A DNA stretch of 40,983 nucleotides, taken from NCBI GenBank assembly GCA_021777355.1, contig JAJYDO010000016.1, positions 1 to 40,983 on the forward strand, given 5' to 3'. This DNA is from Actinomycetes bacterium (GTDB taxonomy: Bacteria; Actinomycetota; Acidimicrobiia; Acidimicrobiales; JABEUL01). Position numbers and translations under genes: made by a program. Shown here piece after piece: positions 1 to 8,406 of the stretch (position 1 is the first letter of the stretch; each line of letters opens with the position of its first letter). The notes under the pieces are model-generated. The model ran no database searches. It was not told the origin of the DNA and saw only the letters and a program-made list of their open reading frames with translations.

Positions 1-62
1 TGTTTATTATTAGGTTGACGCAATGACTGTCACGAATGTGGGATGGTCCCATAGCTAAATAG

Positions 63-938
63 TTCGTACACCACTTCTCGGGACTCTACCTAAATCCGCA
101 AAGACTAAATGCACTATATGGACAATTACTTGAGACAGGGAATAAAAACCGTCCTGGGGGATTAAGTCCCAAAACAGTTAGGTATGTACATTCAACAATC
201 CATAAGCTTTTAGAAGATGCTATTGATTTAGGGCTTTTAATTTCGAATCCATCAGATCGTGCGAAACCGCCAAGGCTTAAGAGTTCGAAATCTGCAGAGA
301 TGAAATCTTGGAGTGCGTCAGAACTTGCAACATTTCTAAAGGTAATTAATGAGCACCGTTTTCATGTAGCATTTCACCTTGCTTCAATGACTGGCATGAG
401 GAGGGGAGAAGTACTTGGTCTTCGCTGGCAAGATATTGATTTTGGAGCATCACGCCTTGCAGTTAGACAATCTCTTGTATCAGTAGCTTATGAAATAAAG
501 TTGTCGAGTCCCAAGTCACATCAAGCTCGAACAATAGATTTAGACAGAGAAACAATGCAACTCTTAATTGTCCACAAGGAAGCTCAACGAGAAGAAGCAA
601 CATCCTGGGGACTTGGATATCAAGTAAGCGACTTGGTTTTTCGCAGTGCTGATGGATCTCCCATCCACCCAGATTCGTTTAGCCAGGCATTTGAAGTTGT
701 TGTACGTAACTCTAGGCTTCCTAGAATTAGATTGCACGACTTGAGACATACCCATGCTTCACTCGCTCTTAGTGCAGGAGTTCCAGTTAAAGTTATAAGC
801 GAACGGTTAGGTCATGAGAGCCCTGCTTTTACCTTAAAGCAATATGCACATGTGATTCCTGGGATGCAGGCTGAAGCAGCGTCACTTGTTGCATCAATTG
901 TAAAAAATTCAGTTGTTGTAAGGGAAAATGACCAGTGA
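63..938 (+). pseudogene. Tyrosine recombinase (phage-type integrase), 5'-truncated
   Basis: The catalytic domain is intact: an RRGEVLGLRW box with the first catalytic Arg, LHDLRHTHASL with the HxxR pair, ERLGH with the second-box His, and YAHVIPG with the Tyr nucleophile. An ATG at 300 exists, but homology-like sequence continues upstream in the same frame. Reading back to 63 gives a core-binding segment containing LSPKTVRYVHSTIHKLLEDA, which is typical of actinobacterial integrases. That extension has no ATG, GTG or TTG and is closed by a TAG at 60-62. The N-terminal arm-binding domain is therefore missing and the gene looks decayed. A protein starting at 300 would lack most of the core-binding domain. 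The gene lies about 2 kb from an initiator tRNA gene, a plausible integration target. The family is certain; inactivation is inferred. Confidence 0.8.
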
Positions 939-1408
939 TAGTTTTATTACCTAATCACGAAGCGAAGTCCACATTCCAATATTCAGCTGTAGCTGAATTG
1001 GTTGAATCTCGAAGCTGCAATGAAAATTAGATTCACGAACTAAATGCAAGATGTCTGTCAAATTGAAAACTATATGGCTTAGAAATGTGACTTCAGGTTT
1101 CACTTTAAAACAGTATATTCATGGAATCCTTGGTGGGAAAAAAGAGATAGTTTCATTCGTCGCATAGTTTATGCAAAATTCCAACAAGTCGATTATAGAT
1201 ATGGGCCAATAAGAGTTTCTTCAATGAGGAAAAATGTATAGGAAACTTTTCGCTTTTATTTACATTTTTACGAAATCTGGAGATATACGAAGTTGATACG
1301 TCTTTACCGAAGAAGTTTTGCTAGACGTAGAACCTTTAAGCGCCGTCGATTTGGATATTCGGAAGGAATTGACTAACAGCACATATCAATTTTATTTAAT
1401 TTTTACAG
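939..1408. other. Non-coding stretch with a relic integrase tail
   Basis: No intact gene is visible. The stretch holds a relic of a second integrase C-terminus at 1090-1167 (listed separately) and a short perfect inverted repeat at 981-998 (8-bp arms, 2-nt centre) without a T-tract. The rest is AT-rich, with stops in all frames. Confidence 0.5.
1090..1167 (+). pseudogene. Relic of a second integrase C-terminus
   Basis: The plus frame reads TSGFTLKQYIHGILGGKK, then EIVSFVA and a TAG at 1165-1167. The intact integrase 250 bp upstream ends FTLKQYAHVIPGMQAE, then AASLVA. The match covers the catalytic Tyr region and the C-terminal helix and also ends in a stop. Nothing upstream of 1090 looks like the rest of the domain, so only the last ~25 codons survive. 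It probably records an older integration or a duplicated integrase that decayed. Confidence 0.6.
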
Positions 1409-2491
1409 TTAGCGAGACTTTCGACCTTGGCTTCTACGCTGTTGCCGATTTAATGGCTGAGGTGAAGTAGGCGAGGGCAGGCGACTTGGTTTGGCATCTT
1501 CTTGACGTAGAACTAGTGGAATTCCTGGAGCGCTCGAGAGCATCCAAGCTTTACCTTTGCTATTTTCGATTAACTTGCTAACTGAAGTTTGGCTCAGGCT
1601 TAGTTGTATCCCGTGCCATGCACTTAGCACCTTATCTTGGAGTTCATTATCATTTTCTAGAAGTTTGACATTAACACCTTGCTCAAGTACCTCTCCATAT
1701 AAAAGCGGTTTACCGTGACTGCGGTGAGTCTTGTGACTGTTAAACCATTCCGCTATTTTTTCTGCTTTTTGTTTAGCTTCATCGGCAGGCAAAGTTTTGA
1801 ACATATATTTCTGCATCGTGAGAGACACCGATTCTTCTGCCGCAGTTTGGGCTTGTTCGCACTGACTGAGTAATCCCGGACTATAAGACCTAAGTATTGG
1901 AAGCCAGGCACTAAGTGCTTGAGAGGATTCAGCACATTCTCGTTTAGCTCGATCAAACTGGTCAAGGATTGCTTGTGCGGGTGCATTTCTTGGCCCATCC
2001 GGTGTCTGCAACGTGAATTGAGGGTCAATTGGACCAAGTTGAGAATGATGGCCCATAAGTATTTCATCGCATCCTAGCGCCATCATCGTTGCGGCCGACA
2101 TAGCACTAATCGGAATTATCGCGCGAATAAAATCAAAACCAACCTCTCGAAGATAGCGCATTATCGCAGTAGCGGCATCTGGGTCTCCTCCTGGGCTGTG
2201 AAGTATGAGGTCAAGCGATCCTTTATCCAGATCATGAACTGCCTCCATAAATCCAAATTTGTCACGAGTAGAGACTCCTACGACACTTGGATCTGATACT
2301 GGTCGACTTTCCAGCCAACCAGACGCATATACAATAACTGATCTCGATGTGTGGGCCGAAAGTTGATTCAGATATTTTCTTCTGATTATGTCATGAGGAC
2401 TAGGAGAAGTTGGATCTTGGAGTTTGCTGGAAGCACGCTGCTCCAACTCAAGTCCCTGAAGCTCCCGGGTTATCTCCCCCCAAGTAGGCAT
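1409..2491 (-). CDS. SDH-type serine protease (serine dehydrogenase proteinase family, ClpP/crotonase fold)
   Basis: This 360-residue protein carries the hallmarks of the family related to archaeal and phage-borne ClpP/SppA-like proteases. HSPGG at about 98-102 forms the oxyanion loop. ISAMSAATMMALGCDEILMG at about 128-147 carries the presumed nucleophile (Ser132 in MSAAT). LGPIDPQ follows at about 152. No signal peptide or strong membrane helix is visible, so it is probably cytoplasmic, possibly acting on misfolded or membrane-associated proteins. The C-terminal ~30 residues are Pro-, Ser- and Arg-rich and look disordered. The start is supported by an AGGTAGGAAG Shine-Dalgarno just upstream. 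It follows the small gene at 2498-2704 after 6 bp, so the two are probably one transcript. Their position between integrase and tRNA suggests accessory cargo. The specific substrate is unknown. Confidence 0.8.
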   Translation of the reverse strand: MPTWGEITRELQGLELEQRASSKLQDPTSPSPHDIIRRKYLNQLSAHTSRSVIVYASGWLESRPVSDPSVVGVSTRDKFGFMEAVHDLDKGSLDLILHSPGGDPDAATAIMRYLREVGFDFIRAIIPISAMSAATMMALGCDEILMGHHSQLGPIDPQFTLQTPDGPRNAPAQAILDQFDRAKRECAESSQALSAWLPILRSYSPGLLSQCEQAQTAAEESVSLTMQKYMFKTLPADEAKQKAEKIAEWFNSHKTHRSHGKPLLYGEVLEQGVNVKLLENDNELQDKVLSAWHGIQLSLSQTSVSKLIENSKGKAWMLSSAPGIPLVLRQEDAKPSRLPSPTSPQPLNRQQRRSQGRKSR

Positions 2492-2497
2492 ATCTTC

Positions 2498-2704
2498 CTA
2501 CCTGGCAGATATAGTGGTAGTAATATAGGATCTGGCTAATGTAGTAGTATTCTCTACTTCAGTTAGCGATTCTTTGAAGGAAGTAGCATTTCTGTATTCG
2601 TCTTCTATTGGCTCATATATTTTAAAAAGATCCTGACTTTCGTCACTAGCTTTTCTTATAAGTTCTTCTAGGCTGATATCAATTGATTGCTCTTGATTCT
2701 CCAT
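2498..2704 (-). CDS. Small acidic hypothetical protein, operon partner of the SDH-type protease
   Basis: A 68-residue acidic protein (start MENQEQSIDISLEELIRK) predicted to be mostly helical, ending in a Thr-rich segment. I do not recognise a family. Reality is supported by three things: it ends 6 bp before the protease start, its own start lies 6 nt behind a perfect TATAAT, and its N-terminus looks like a designed amphipathic helix. It could be an adaptor, substrate or inhibitor of the protease, but that is inferred only from position. Confidence 0.6.
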   Translation of the reverse strand: MENQEQSIDISLEELIRKASDESQDLFKIYEPIEDEYRNATSFKESLTEVENTTTLARSYITTTISAR

Positions 2705-2710
2705 GCTTAT

Positions 2711-2716
2711 ATTATA
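2711..2716 (-). promoter_or_regulatory. -10 box for a leaderless transcript of the 2498-2704/1409-2491 unit
   Basis: A perfect TATAAT on the minus strand is followed by 6 nt and then the ATG at 2704. No Shine-Dalgarno can fit. No convincing -35 is seen. Transcription would start at or next to the start codon. Confidence 0.6.
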
Positions 2717-2986
2717 TACGGACTCGACTGCTATAGTGTGCGACCAATTGGATGATCCCAGAATGGCTAATTTTAAACAATTCCCAATGTAAGGTTGAGA
2801 GAATTTCTAACTCGATCAGCGTTTTGTCAATCCCAAGAATCGGTCATCTTTTCTTTGAAAGCTAGTTTCCGCCGTCTGGTTAGAAACATCTGCCTAGAAG
2901 GTTTGAACTGGCGGGTAGATAAAATCGCAGAAAAATATTAAAATCGTTTCCGAAGTTCATCTGGTTCGTATCAGTCCACCCCCGTT

Positions 2987-3007
2987 TGTTTGACAAATGT
3001 TTGACAA
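2987..3007. repeat. Tandem direct repeat, 10 bp with 1-bp spacer
   Basis: TGTTTGACAA occurs at 2987-2996 and again at 2998-3007, an 11-bp period (about one helical turn). It lies ~70 bp beyond the 3' end of the tRNA gene, on the side facing the integrase. Helically phased short direct repeats are the usual look of integrase arm-type or excisionase binding sites, though a regulator operator is equally possible. Confidence 0.5.
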
Positions 3008-3023
3008 TTCCCAGAATAGCGTT

Positions 3024-3060
3024 CTAAAAACAGAAGAACCGATCCTTTCGAACCGGTTCT
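3024..3060 (-). terminator. Rho-independent terminator of the tRNA-fMet gene
   Basis: The arms AGAACCG (3054-3060 read on the minus strand) and CGGTTCT (3035-3041) pair perfectly over a 12-nt loop. A T-rich tail (TCTGTTTTTA on the minus strand) follows. It sits 16 nt past the CCA end of the tRNA. Confidence 0.75.
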
Positions 3061-3075
3061 GACCTGCATTTATAT

Positions 3076-3152
<77 letters not shown>

Positions 3153-3163
3153 CTGACCTCTTC

Positions 3164-3169
3164 ATTATA
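3164..3169 (-). promoter_or_regulatory. -10 box of tRNA-fMet
   Basis: TATAAT on the minus strand ends 11 nt before C1 of the tRNA, giving a short 5' leader. No clear -35 is seen. Confidence 0.6.
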
Positions 3170-3351
3170 TCACCAAGTTTCCCAGTCCGTTTCAGCGAAT
3201 TCTTTAGACGGAGCCGATTTAGGACGAATTGGAGTGGTGAATTAACTTAATATGCGCTGATAGTGCCTCTGAATTCAGTTCCCGTAGAGTTTTGGATCCA
3301 TAGAAATCTCAGCCTTTATATATGGATTTTCAAACTTTTGCTCTGGCAAGA

Positions 3352-6300
3352 CTAGACAACGAAAAGATAAACACCTGAAATATCTACCACTAGATCCGTG
3401 CTGCTCACCGGGCTTTGGAATGATATTCCCTCGATAGTCCCGCGGCTAATAGATGCAGTTATGGAATTTGGGATCGTCTGTCCTTGTGCCCAGTTCAAGC
3501 AACTTGTGCCGGGATTAGTTGTTCCGATCGGATACTGAGAAAGAAACCCGCCTGCCGAGGTATTTGTGGCGGTCACATTTGCAACCACTGATATTACGGA
3601 AGGTTCGTAAATCTGACCGATTCCAATGACCTGAACATTTAAAGTATTTCCCGGCGCTAAAGCTAAGTCCTGAGTTCCATAGTTGTTGCACTGGTTAGGC
3701 GAGTAGTTTATTCGAGTGTCACAAATTCTCTCGGGAGTGTAAGGCACAAATAGTCCTCCGACAGCGCCTGTAGCAGTGCTGTTTGCAAACCACCCGCTAA
3801 CATCTACAATTACGTCAGCGCTTCCTTTGAAGTTATAGATATTGATATCTCCACTTGAGCTGAGCGGCACAATAACTTGATTGGCAATCGTAGTTCCCGC
3901 ACTCCAATTTAAATCAGATACCAGAGGCATCGAAGAACCGGCCGGGTACACAGTTAGGTAACTGGAAGCTGTGGTATTTGTAGCGGTCACGTTTAATACT
4001 ACGTCTTGGGCATCGGTGCTACTTACGCCGCCATATCCCGCTACCGCAACCGACAAAGTACTATCTGGCCCCAGTGTGCCGTTTCCATTTGAATTGCACT
4101 GGTTCGATGACATAATTGATCTCGTGTCGCAGATGCGGGCAGGCATGACTGAATGGAACTGTCCCTCAGTAGAGGGTGCGGCATTTGGACCATAGTAACC
4201 TTGGATATCTACCACCACGTCCGTCGAACCAAAAGCATTTGTCAAATTGATTGCACCGTCGGGTCCCAAAGCGACTGTTACCGAATTTGCAATAGTTTCA
4301 CCGGCCGCCCAATTTAAATTTGAGGCCAAAGGAAGAGTGTTTTGTGACGGATAAACTGTCAAATAGCTTGAAGCAGTGGTGTCAGTTGCAGTTACATTGA
4401 GTACAACAGCAGTTGCTCCGGAAAGGGGAACTCCGGCAATACCTGCAATCTGAAGATTAATCGTAGAACCTGCATTTAAAGTCCCTGCCTTTGTCCCATT
4501 TGCATTGCAAGGATTAGCCGGATATGAAGCACCAAGCCGAGTGTCACAAATTCTGGTAGGGGTAATACTTTGGAACGGCTCGGCCGGAGGAGTCTCAGTG
4601 CCGACATATATGTTGCCTAAGTTGTCAGTGCCGTAGCAGGTAGTTGCTCCGGTACAAAAGATGGAATTTAGAGATCCCCCGGATGTCACTTGATTAGTAG
4701 TCCAAGAAAGCGGGCCTGTGATTGACGAAGTGGAGTGCACAATCCCATTGACGTCCGAAAAATAACATGTAGTCGCAGTCGGACAGCTCACTGAAGTTAT
4801 CGAGGCAGTACCAAGTGAGAATGATGACCAAGCTGAAGCTCCCCCCGCCGGTGAAATCGACACCAACACGTTTCCAGAGTAGTCAGCGGCTATACACAGG
4901 TTAATTGATACACAATCAATCGATGTAATGGCATTCGTTCCGTCTACATTCATCGGCAGCCAGGTAGATGAGAGAACAGTAGGTGTTGTGTTGTAGAAAA
5001 TACTTCCGTTTGAATCAGCCGCCAAGCATAAGGAGTTACTCGGGCAGGAGATTCCATTTAATGACACTGCACCGTCAATGTCTTGAATGCTCCAAGAAGA
5101 TGCCACCTCGGGACTATTTGACACCAAAATATTTCCCACATTGTCCGTTGCGGCACAGAAAGTCATGGAAAGGCAGGTAACCGAACTCAAGTCATAGACT
5201 CCATCAATATTTATAGCGGTCCAGGATGCAGTTTTCGGAGAGTTGGAGTACAAGAAGTTGCCTAAGTTATCGCTTCCTACACAAAAACTGGGGGAGGAGC
5301 ATTGCAGGCTGGTAATTGTGTTGGTTCCATCAACATCCGTGGTCACCCAAGAAGGTGCTCCCAAAATGGGGTTAGCAGAGTATCCTATATCTCCTGCATC
5401 ATCACCAAAAAGACAGTTCCCGCCGCCACCGCAGGTGAATGCAGTTAACTTGTCTTTCCCGTCAAGAGCATACTTTGGCCAAGCTGAAACTCCACCCGTT
5501 GGGTTCGAAGAGGAAAAGATATCTCCAATTTGATCTCCTAGAATGCAAAACCCACCGGAAAGGCAGTCTGAAGCCGTGATTGGGTTGTAATTTATTAAAG
5601 TAGTGGCGCTCCACTGGGTGAATGTTAAGTCAGTTGTTACAAATATTGATCCAAAATTGTTTGTGGCAATACATAGGCTCGAGATACAACTCAGCGATTC
5701 TATTGAATTGCCATTAGGGAGAGCAATGACTTGCCAGGCAGGACTATTGGGCGCGGTGGAAACAAGAACATTCCCGCCGCTGTCTCCTGCCACACATTGA
5801 GTGGTGGAGATACATGATATTGCCGTTACAAGATTTGAAGTATCTACATTCACGGCCGACCAAGCAGTCATTCCTGGATTTGTTGAGTAGAGAATGTTTC
5901 CGTTATCGTCACCTGCGAAACATATTGAAGTACTCGGACAGGAGAGCGAAAGAATGGAATCGCTTCCATCCACATTTGTAGAAACCCATGATCCAGTACT
6001 GGTTGGATTAGTCGATACCAATATATCTCCACTTGAGTCCGCGGCCAAGCATAAATTAGTTGAAGGGCAATTAATTGCATTCAAAGGAGAAATTGCGCCG
6101 CTGGCACTCACATTGAAAGAGGTGAAAGGCCCCGGATTACTTATGATTACAATATTTCCCTTTGAGTCCGCGGCCAAGCACCATGTGGCACTGGCACAAG
6201 TTACGGAATTTAGCGACGATCCAGGATCGACACTTGATATCTTCCAACTACTTTGAAGAACCGGATTAGTAGACACCAGTACATTCCCCTCGGCGTCAAC

Positions 6301-6546
6301 AGCTACACATGTGCTTTGAGACGCCTGGATACAAGCAATTCCATTCAATTGAATGCCACCTGTATTTTGCGATTGATGGTCTACAAAAGAACTGGTCCAA
6401 CGCAGAGATGTTTGGAGAGCTTGAGCGACTTTAGTGGCGTTGTTAATTTCTAACACCGTAAAAAGCGAAGTCAAGATTATTAGAGATGAAATTAAGGCAG
6501 ATATACGGATCGTTCTATTTAGATGTTGAGTTTTCGTGCCGCGCAT
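3352..6546 (-). CDS. Large secreted cell-surface protein: 14 propeller-like repeats plus three C-terminal RICDTR modules
   Basis: 1064 residues. A basic N-terminus and hydrophobic segment (about residues 14-34) look like a signal peptide or anchor. Residues ~45-660 contain fourteen repeats of ~42 residues with the pattern W-x-(8-10)-G-x-(3)-L-x-S-(I/V)-x-C-x(5-6)-C-x-A-x-D-x-x-G-N-I-L-x-S-x-x-P. Nearly every copy has two cysteines, suggesting a disulfide per blade. Fourteen such units fit two seven-bladed propellers. Three ~130-residue modules follow, beginning near residues 663, 802 and 938. Each starts TPxRICDTR and contains VVxNVTATxTxA, SxLNW and VDIxG, a domain type seen at the C-terminus of actinobacterial exported proteins. 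A probable adhesin or polymer-binding surface protein; ligand unknown. It is divergent from the glycoside hydrolase at 6688. Confidence 0.75.
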   Translation of the reverse strand: MRGTKTQHLNRTIRISALISSLIILTSLFTVLEINNATKVAQALQTSLRWTSSFVDHQSQNTGGIQLNGIACIQASQSTCVAVDAEGNVLVSTNPVLQSSWKISSVDPGSSLNSVTCASATWCLAADSKGNIVIISNPGPFTSFNVSASGAISPLNAINCPSTNLCLAADSSGDILVSTNPTSTGSWVSTNVDGSDSILSLSCPSTSICFAGDDNGNILYSTNPGMTAWSAVNVDTSNLVTAISCISTTQCVAGDSGGNVLVSTAPNSPAWQVIALPNGNSIESLSCISSLCIATNNFGSIFVTTDLTFTQWSATTLINYNPITASDCLSGGFCILGDQIGDIFSSSNPTGGVSAWPKYALDGKDKLTAFTCGGGGNCLFGDDAGDIGYSANPILGAPSWVTTDVDGTNTITSLQCSSPSFCVGSDNLGNFLYSNSPKTASWTAINIDGVYDLSSVTCLSMTFCAATDNVGNILVSNSPEVASSWSIQDIDGAVSLNGISCPSNSLCLAADSNGSIFYNTTPTVLSSTWLPMNVDGTNAITSIDCVSINLCIAADYSGNVLVSISPAGGASAWSSFSLGTASITSVSCPTATTCYFSDVNGIVHSTSSITGPLSWTTNQVTSGGSLNSIFCTGATTCYGTDNLGNIYVGTETPPAEPFQSITPTRICDTRLGASYPANPCNANGTKAGTLNAGSTINLQIAGIAGVPLSGATAVVLNVTATDTTASSYLTVYPSQNTLPLASNLNWAAGETIANSVTVALGPDGAINLTNAFGSTDVVVDIQGYYGPNAAPSTEGQFHSVMPARICDTRSIMSSNQCNSNGNGTLGPDSTLSVAVAGYGGVSSTDAQDVVLNVTATNTTASSYLTVYPAGSSMPLVSDLNWSAGTTIANQVIVPLSSSGDINIYNFKGSADVIVDVSGWFANSTATGAVGGLFVPYTPERICDTRINYSPNQCNNYGTQDLALAPGNTLNVQVIGIGQIYEPSVISVVANVTATNTSAGGFLSQYPIGTTNPGTSCLNWAQGQTIPNSITASISRGTIEGISFQSPVSSTDLVVDISGVYLFVV

Positions 6547-6553
6547 TAGCTAA

Positions 6554-6559
6554 AAACTA
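6554..6559 (-). promoter_or_regulatory. Candidate -10 box of the surface-protein gene
   Basis: TAGTTT on the minus strand, then 7 nt, then the ATG at 6546. No Shine-Dalgarno. This is a weaker match than the other leaderless starts in the window. Confidence 0.35.
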
Positions 6560-6674
6560 GCCCAATTGAGCCGACAATGCACGGCGGGCTTAAAAATTTA
6601 GATAAAGAATCCGAGTTTTAGAGGGCAAAAGTAAAAAAGGACAGTTGGATAGGCGCGGAATGTCAAATTTTAGG

Positions 6675-6680
6675 TATCAT
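6675..6680 (+). promoter_or_regulatory. -10 box for leaderless transcription of the glycoside hydrolase gene
   Basis: TATCAT followed by 7 nt and the ATG at 6688, with no Shine-Dalgarno between them. Confidence 0.5.
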
Positions 6681-6687
6681 CGTTTTA

Positions 6688-8112
6688 ATGAAGCCAAAGC
6701 TTTTCAAGCCATCTAATAAGAAACTGGGCTTTTATATGGTTTTGATACTTGCAGCTCTGGCATTGGCGGCAGCTCTGGGAAGTCCATCCATTGGCTTATT
6801 GAGCTCAAAGCCACCAACTAGCGGGAGTTCTTCGAATTTCACCTTTCGAGCTACCGGTTTTTTCCATACTGCATTTGACGGCAAGCGATGGTGGATAGTA
6901 ACTCCAGACGGCCACCCCTTTTATATTTCAAGCGTTGATCATGTTGATCCTGCCCCCGACGTGGACAGAGTCACCAACCTGTGTCCTTACTGCATTGCCA
7001 TTGCATCTCAGTACCCAAATGATCAGGCCTGGGCATTAGATACGGTGTCGAGGCTTAGAAAGTGGGGCTTTAACTCCTTGGGAGCTTGGTCTAATACTTC
7101 ATTATTGGGATCAATGATGCCATACACGGAACTATTGGGAATGGCGAGCGGGAATGACTGGTTTGCCCCAAGTTTTGTTTCCAACGCCTTTCAAGTAGCC
7201 AATACCGCAGTTGCCCCTTTAAAGAATGACCCGAATCTTATAGGATACTTTACTGATTCAGAGCTGAGATGGGGTCCTGATTGGACCGATCAGCACACAC
7301 TTTTGGACAGCTACCTACAACTTCCTGTGGGATCACCCGGGAGGCAAGTCGCCGAAAAATACATCCATGATCCCAATGGCTTTCTAAGTGCTCTTGCTAC
7401 CAGATACTTTTCAGTTACAACCGCAGCAATCAAGTCAGTCGACCCTAACCACATGATATTAGGGGTCAAGATGCTTGCTCAGCTGACTTCTCCGGCAGTT
7501 CTTGAAGCAGCGGCACCGTATGTAGATGTATTTAGCATCGATGACTATGCTTTGATAGGCGGGCTTTCAAACTATATAAAATCATCGTGGAGTCCATATT
7601 TAAATGTAGATGGCAATTTAAGTCTATTCTATAAGTATCTTCATAAGCCGGTGATGGTAGCGGAGTATTCATTTAGAGGAGCGGGCGGACTAGCTCCCAA
7701 TACCTGGCCGCCGATTTATCCGACATACCCGAATCAACAAGCCAGAGCTCAAGCGTATGAATCATATATTAAGGGAATTTACGCTTCACCTTGGGTAGTT
7801 GGAGACCAATGGTTTGAATATGTCGACGAGCCTGTAAACGGGCGATTTGACGGCGAGAACTCAAACTTTGGGCTGGTATCAACTTCAAATGTGCCATGGA
7901 GTGATCTTGTCAACGCGATGACTGTAATGCATTCTCAAGCGCCCAATGTACTGGCAGGAAATCCATCGCCTTGTTGGTCATATCAACAAACCGGAACCGG
8001 TAGCCAAGTCAAGTGCTTGCTGTATGCAAACAGTTGCCCCGCAAATGTATCTTCCCCGTCGTCGCTTTGGCCCTATTGCACGAACTCAACCACAAAATCT
8101 ACTATTGGGTAG
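6688..8112 (+). CDS. Secreted agarase-like glycoside hydrolase (clan GH-A TIM barrel)
   Basis: 474 residues. A hydrophobic N-terminal segment at about 14-38 serves as signal peptide or membrane anchor, followed by a Ser-rich linker. The fold signature starts with GKRWWIVTPDGHPFYISSVD (about 66-85), the opening used by agarase-like and related GH-A enzymes. GYFTDSELRWG (about 186-196) supplies the candidate acid/base Glu192, in the position where related enzymes have DNE. KPVMVAEYSFRG (about 320-331) supplies the candidate nucleophile Glu326. DPN and FSIDDY strand ends lie between them. It probably acts outside the cell on a polysaccharide; the substrate cannot be told. It shares a divergent promoter region with the surface protein at 3352-6546, which may bind the same type of polymer. 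Confidence 0.6.
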   Translation: MKPKLFKPSNKKLGFYMVLILAALALAAALGSPSIGLLSSKPPTSGSSSNFTFRATGFFHTAFDGKRWWIVTPDGHPFYISSVDHVDPAPDVDRVTNLCPYCIAIASQYPNDQAWALDTVSRLRKWGFNSLGAWSNTSLLGSMMPYTELLGMASGNDWFAPSFVSNAFQVANTAVAPLKNDPNLIGYFTDSELRWGPDWTDQHTLLDSYLQLPVGSPGRQVAEKYIHDPNGFLSALATRYFSVTTAAIKSVDPNHMILGVKMLAQLTSPAVLEAAAPYVDVFSIDDYALIGGLSNYIKSSWSPYLNVDGNLSLFYKYLHKPVMVAEYSFRGAGGLAPNTWPPIYPTYPNQQARAQAYESYIKGIYASPWVVGDQWFEYVDEPVNGRFDGENSNFGLVSTSNVPWSDLVNAMTVMHSQAPNVLAGNPSPCWSYQQTGTGSQVKCLLYANSCPANVSSPSSLWPYCTNSTTKSTIG

Positions 8113-8406
8113 ACTGGCGCGGAACTTACAAGTGGGTTCAAAGGCGCAGTACAATCTCTTTTTAGTCGTTCACTTTTTCTTTTTTGGGCCTTCCCTATCC
8201 CGTAGAAGATATTTTCACCGAACCGGTTTCAAATTGGTATGAATTAATGCAGGCTTGAATAATTGATTTTTCACGTTGGGTAAATAGCCAGAAAATTTTA
8301 CAATAGTTGGCATTTGATAGATATTAATTATGAATCAAAACTCTAGATTATTGAGGGATTTCTAATTTGGCAAACATGAGGTGGTTTCACGTGTAAGAAT
8401 TCAGCT
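8113..8406. other. Intergenic stretch
   Basis: No gene, clear terminator or RNA is seen between the glycoside hydrolase and the SCO6745-family gene. Confidence 0.4.

Larger units (their letters stand above)
2705..3075. other. Intergenic stretch between the protease unit and tRNA-fMet
   Basis: No gene is seen. The stretch contains the promoter of the small gene, a tandem 10-bp repeat at 2987-3007 and the tRNA terminator at 3024-3060. It is the likely site of an attachment junction if the left-hand element integrated into the tRNA. Confidence 0.5.

Noticed and set aside
981-998. 8-bp perfect inverted repeat after the integrase
   Set aside because: Only a 2-nt centre and no T-tract, so not a convincing terminator; a single copy gives no sign of an operator.
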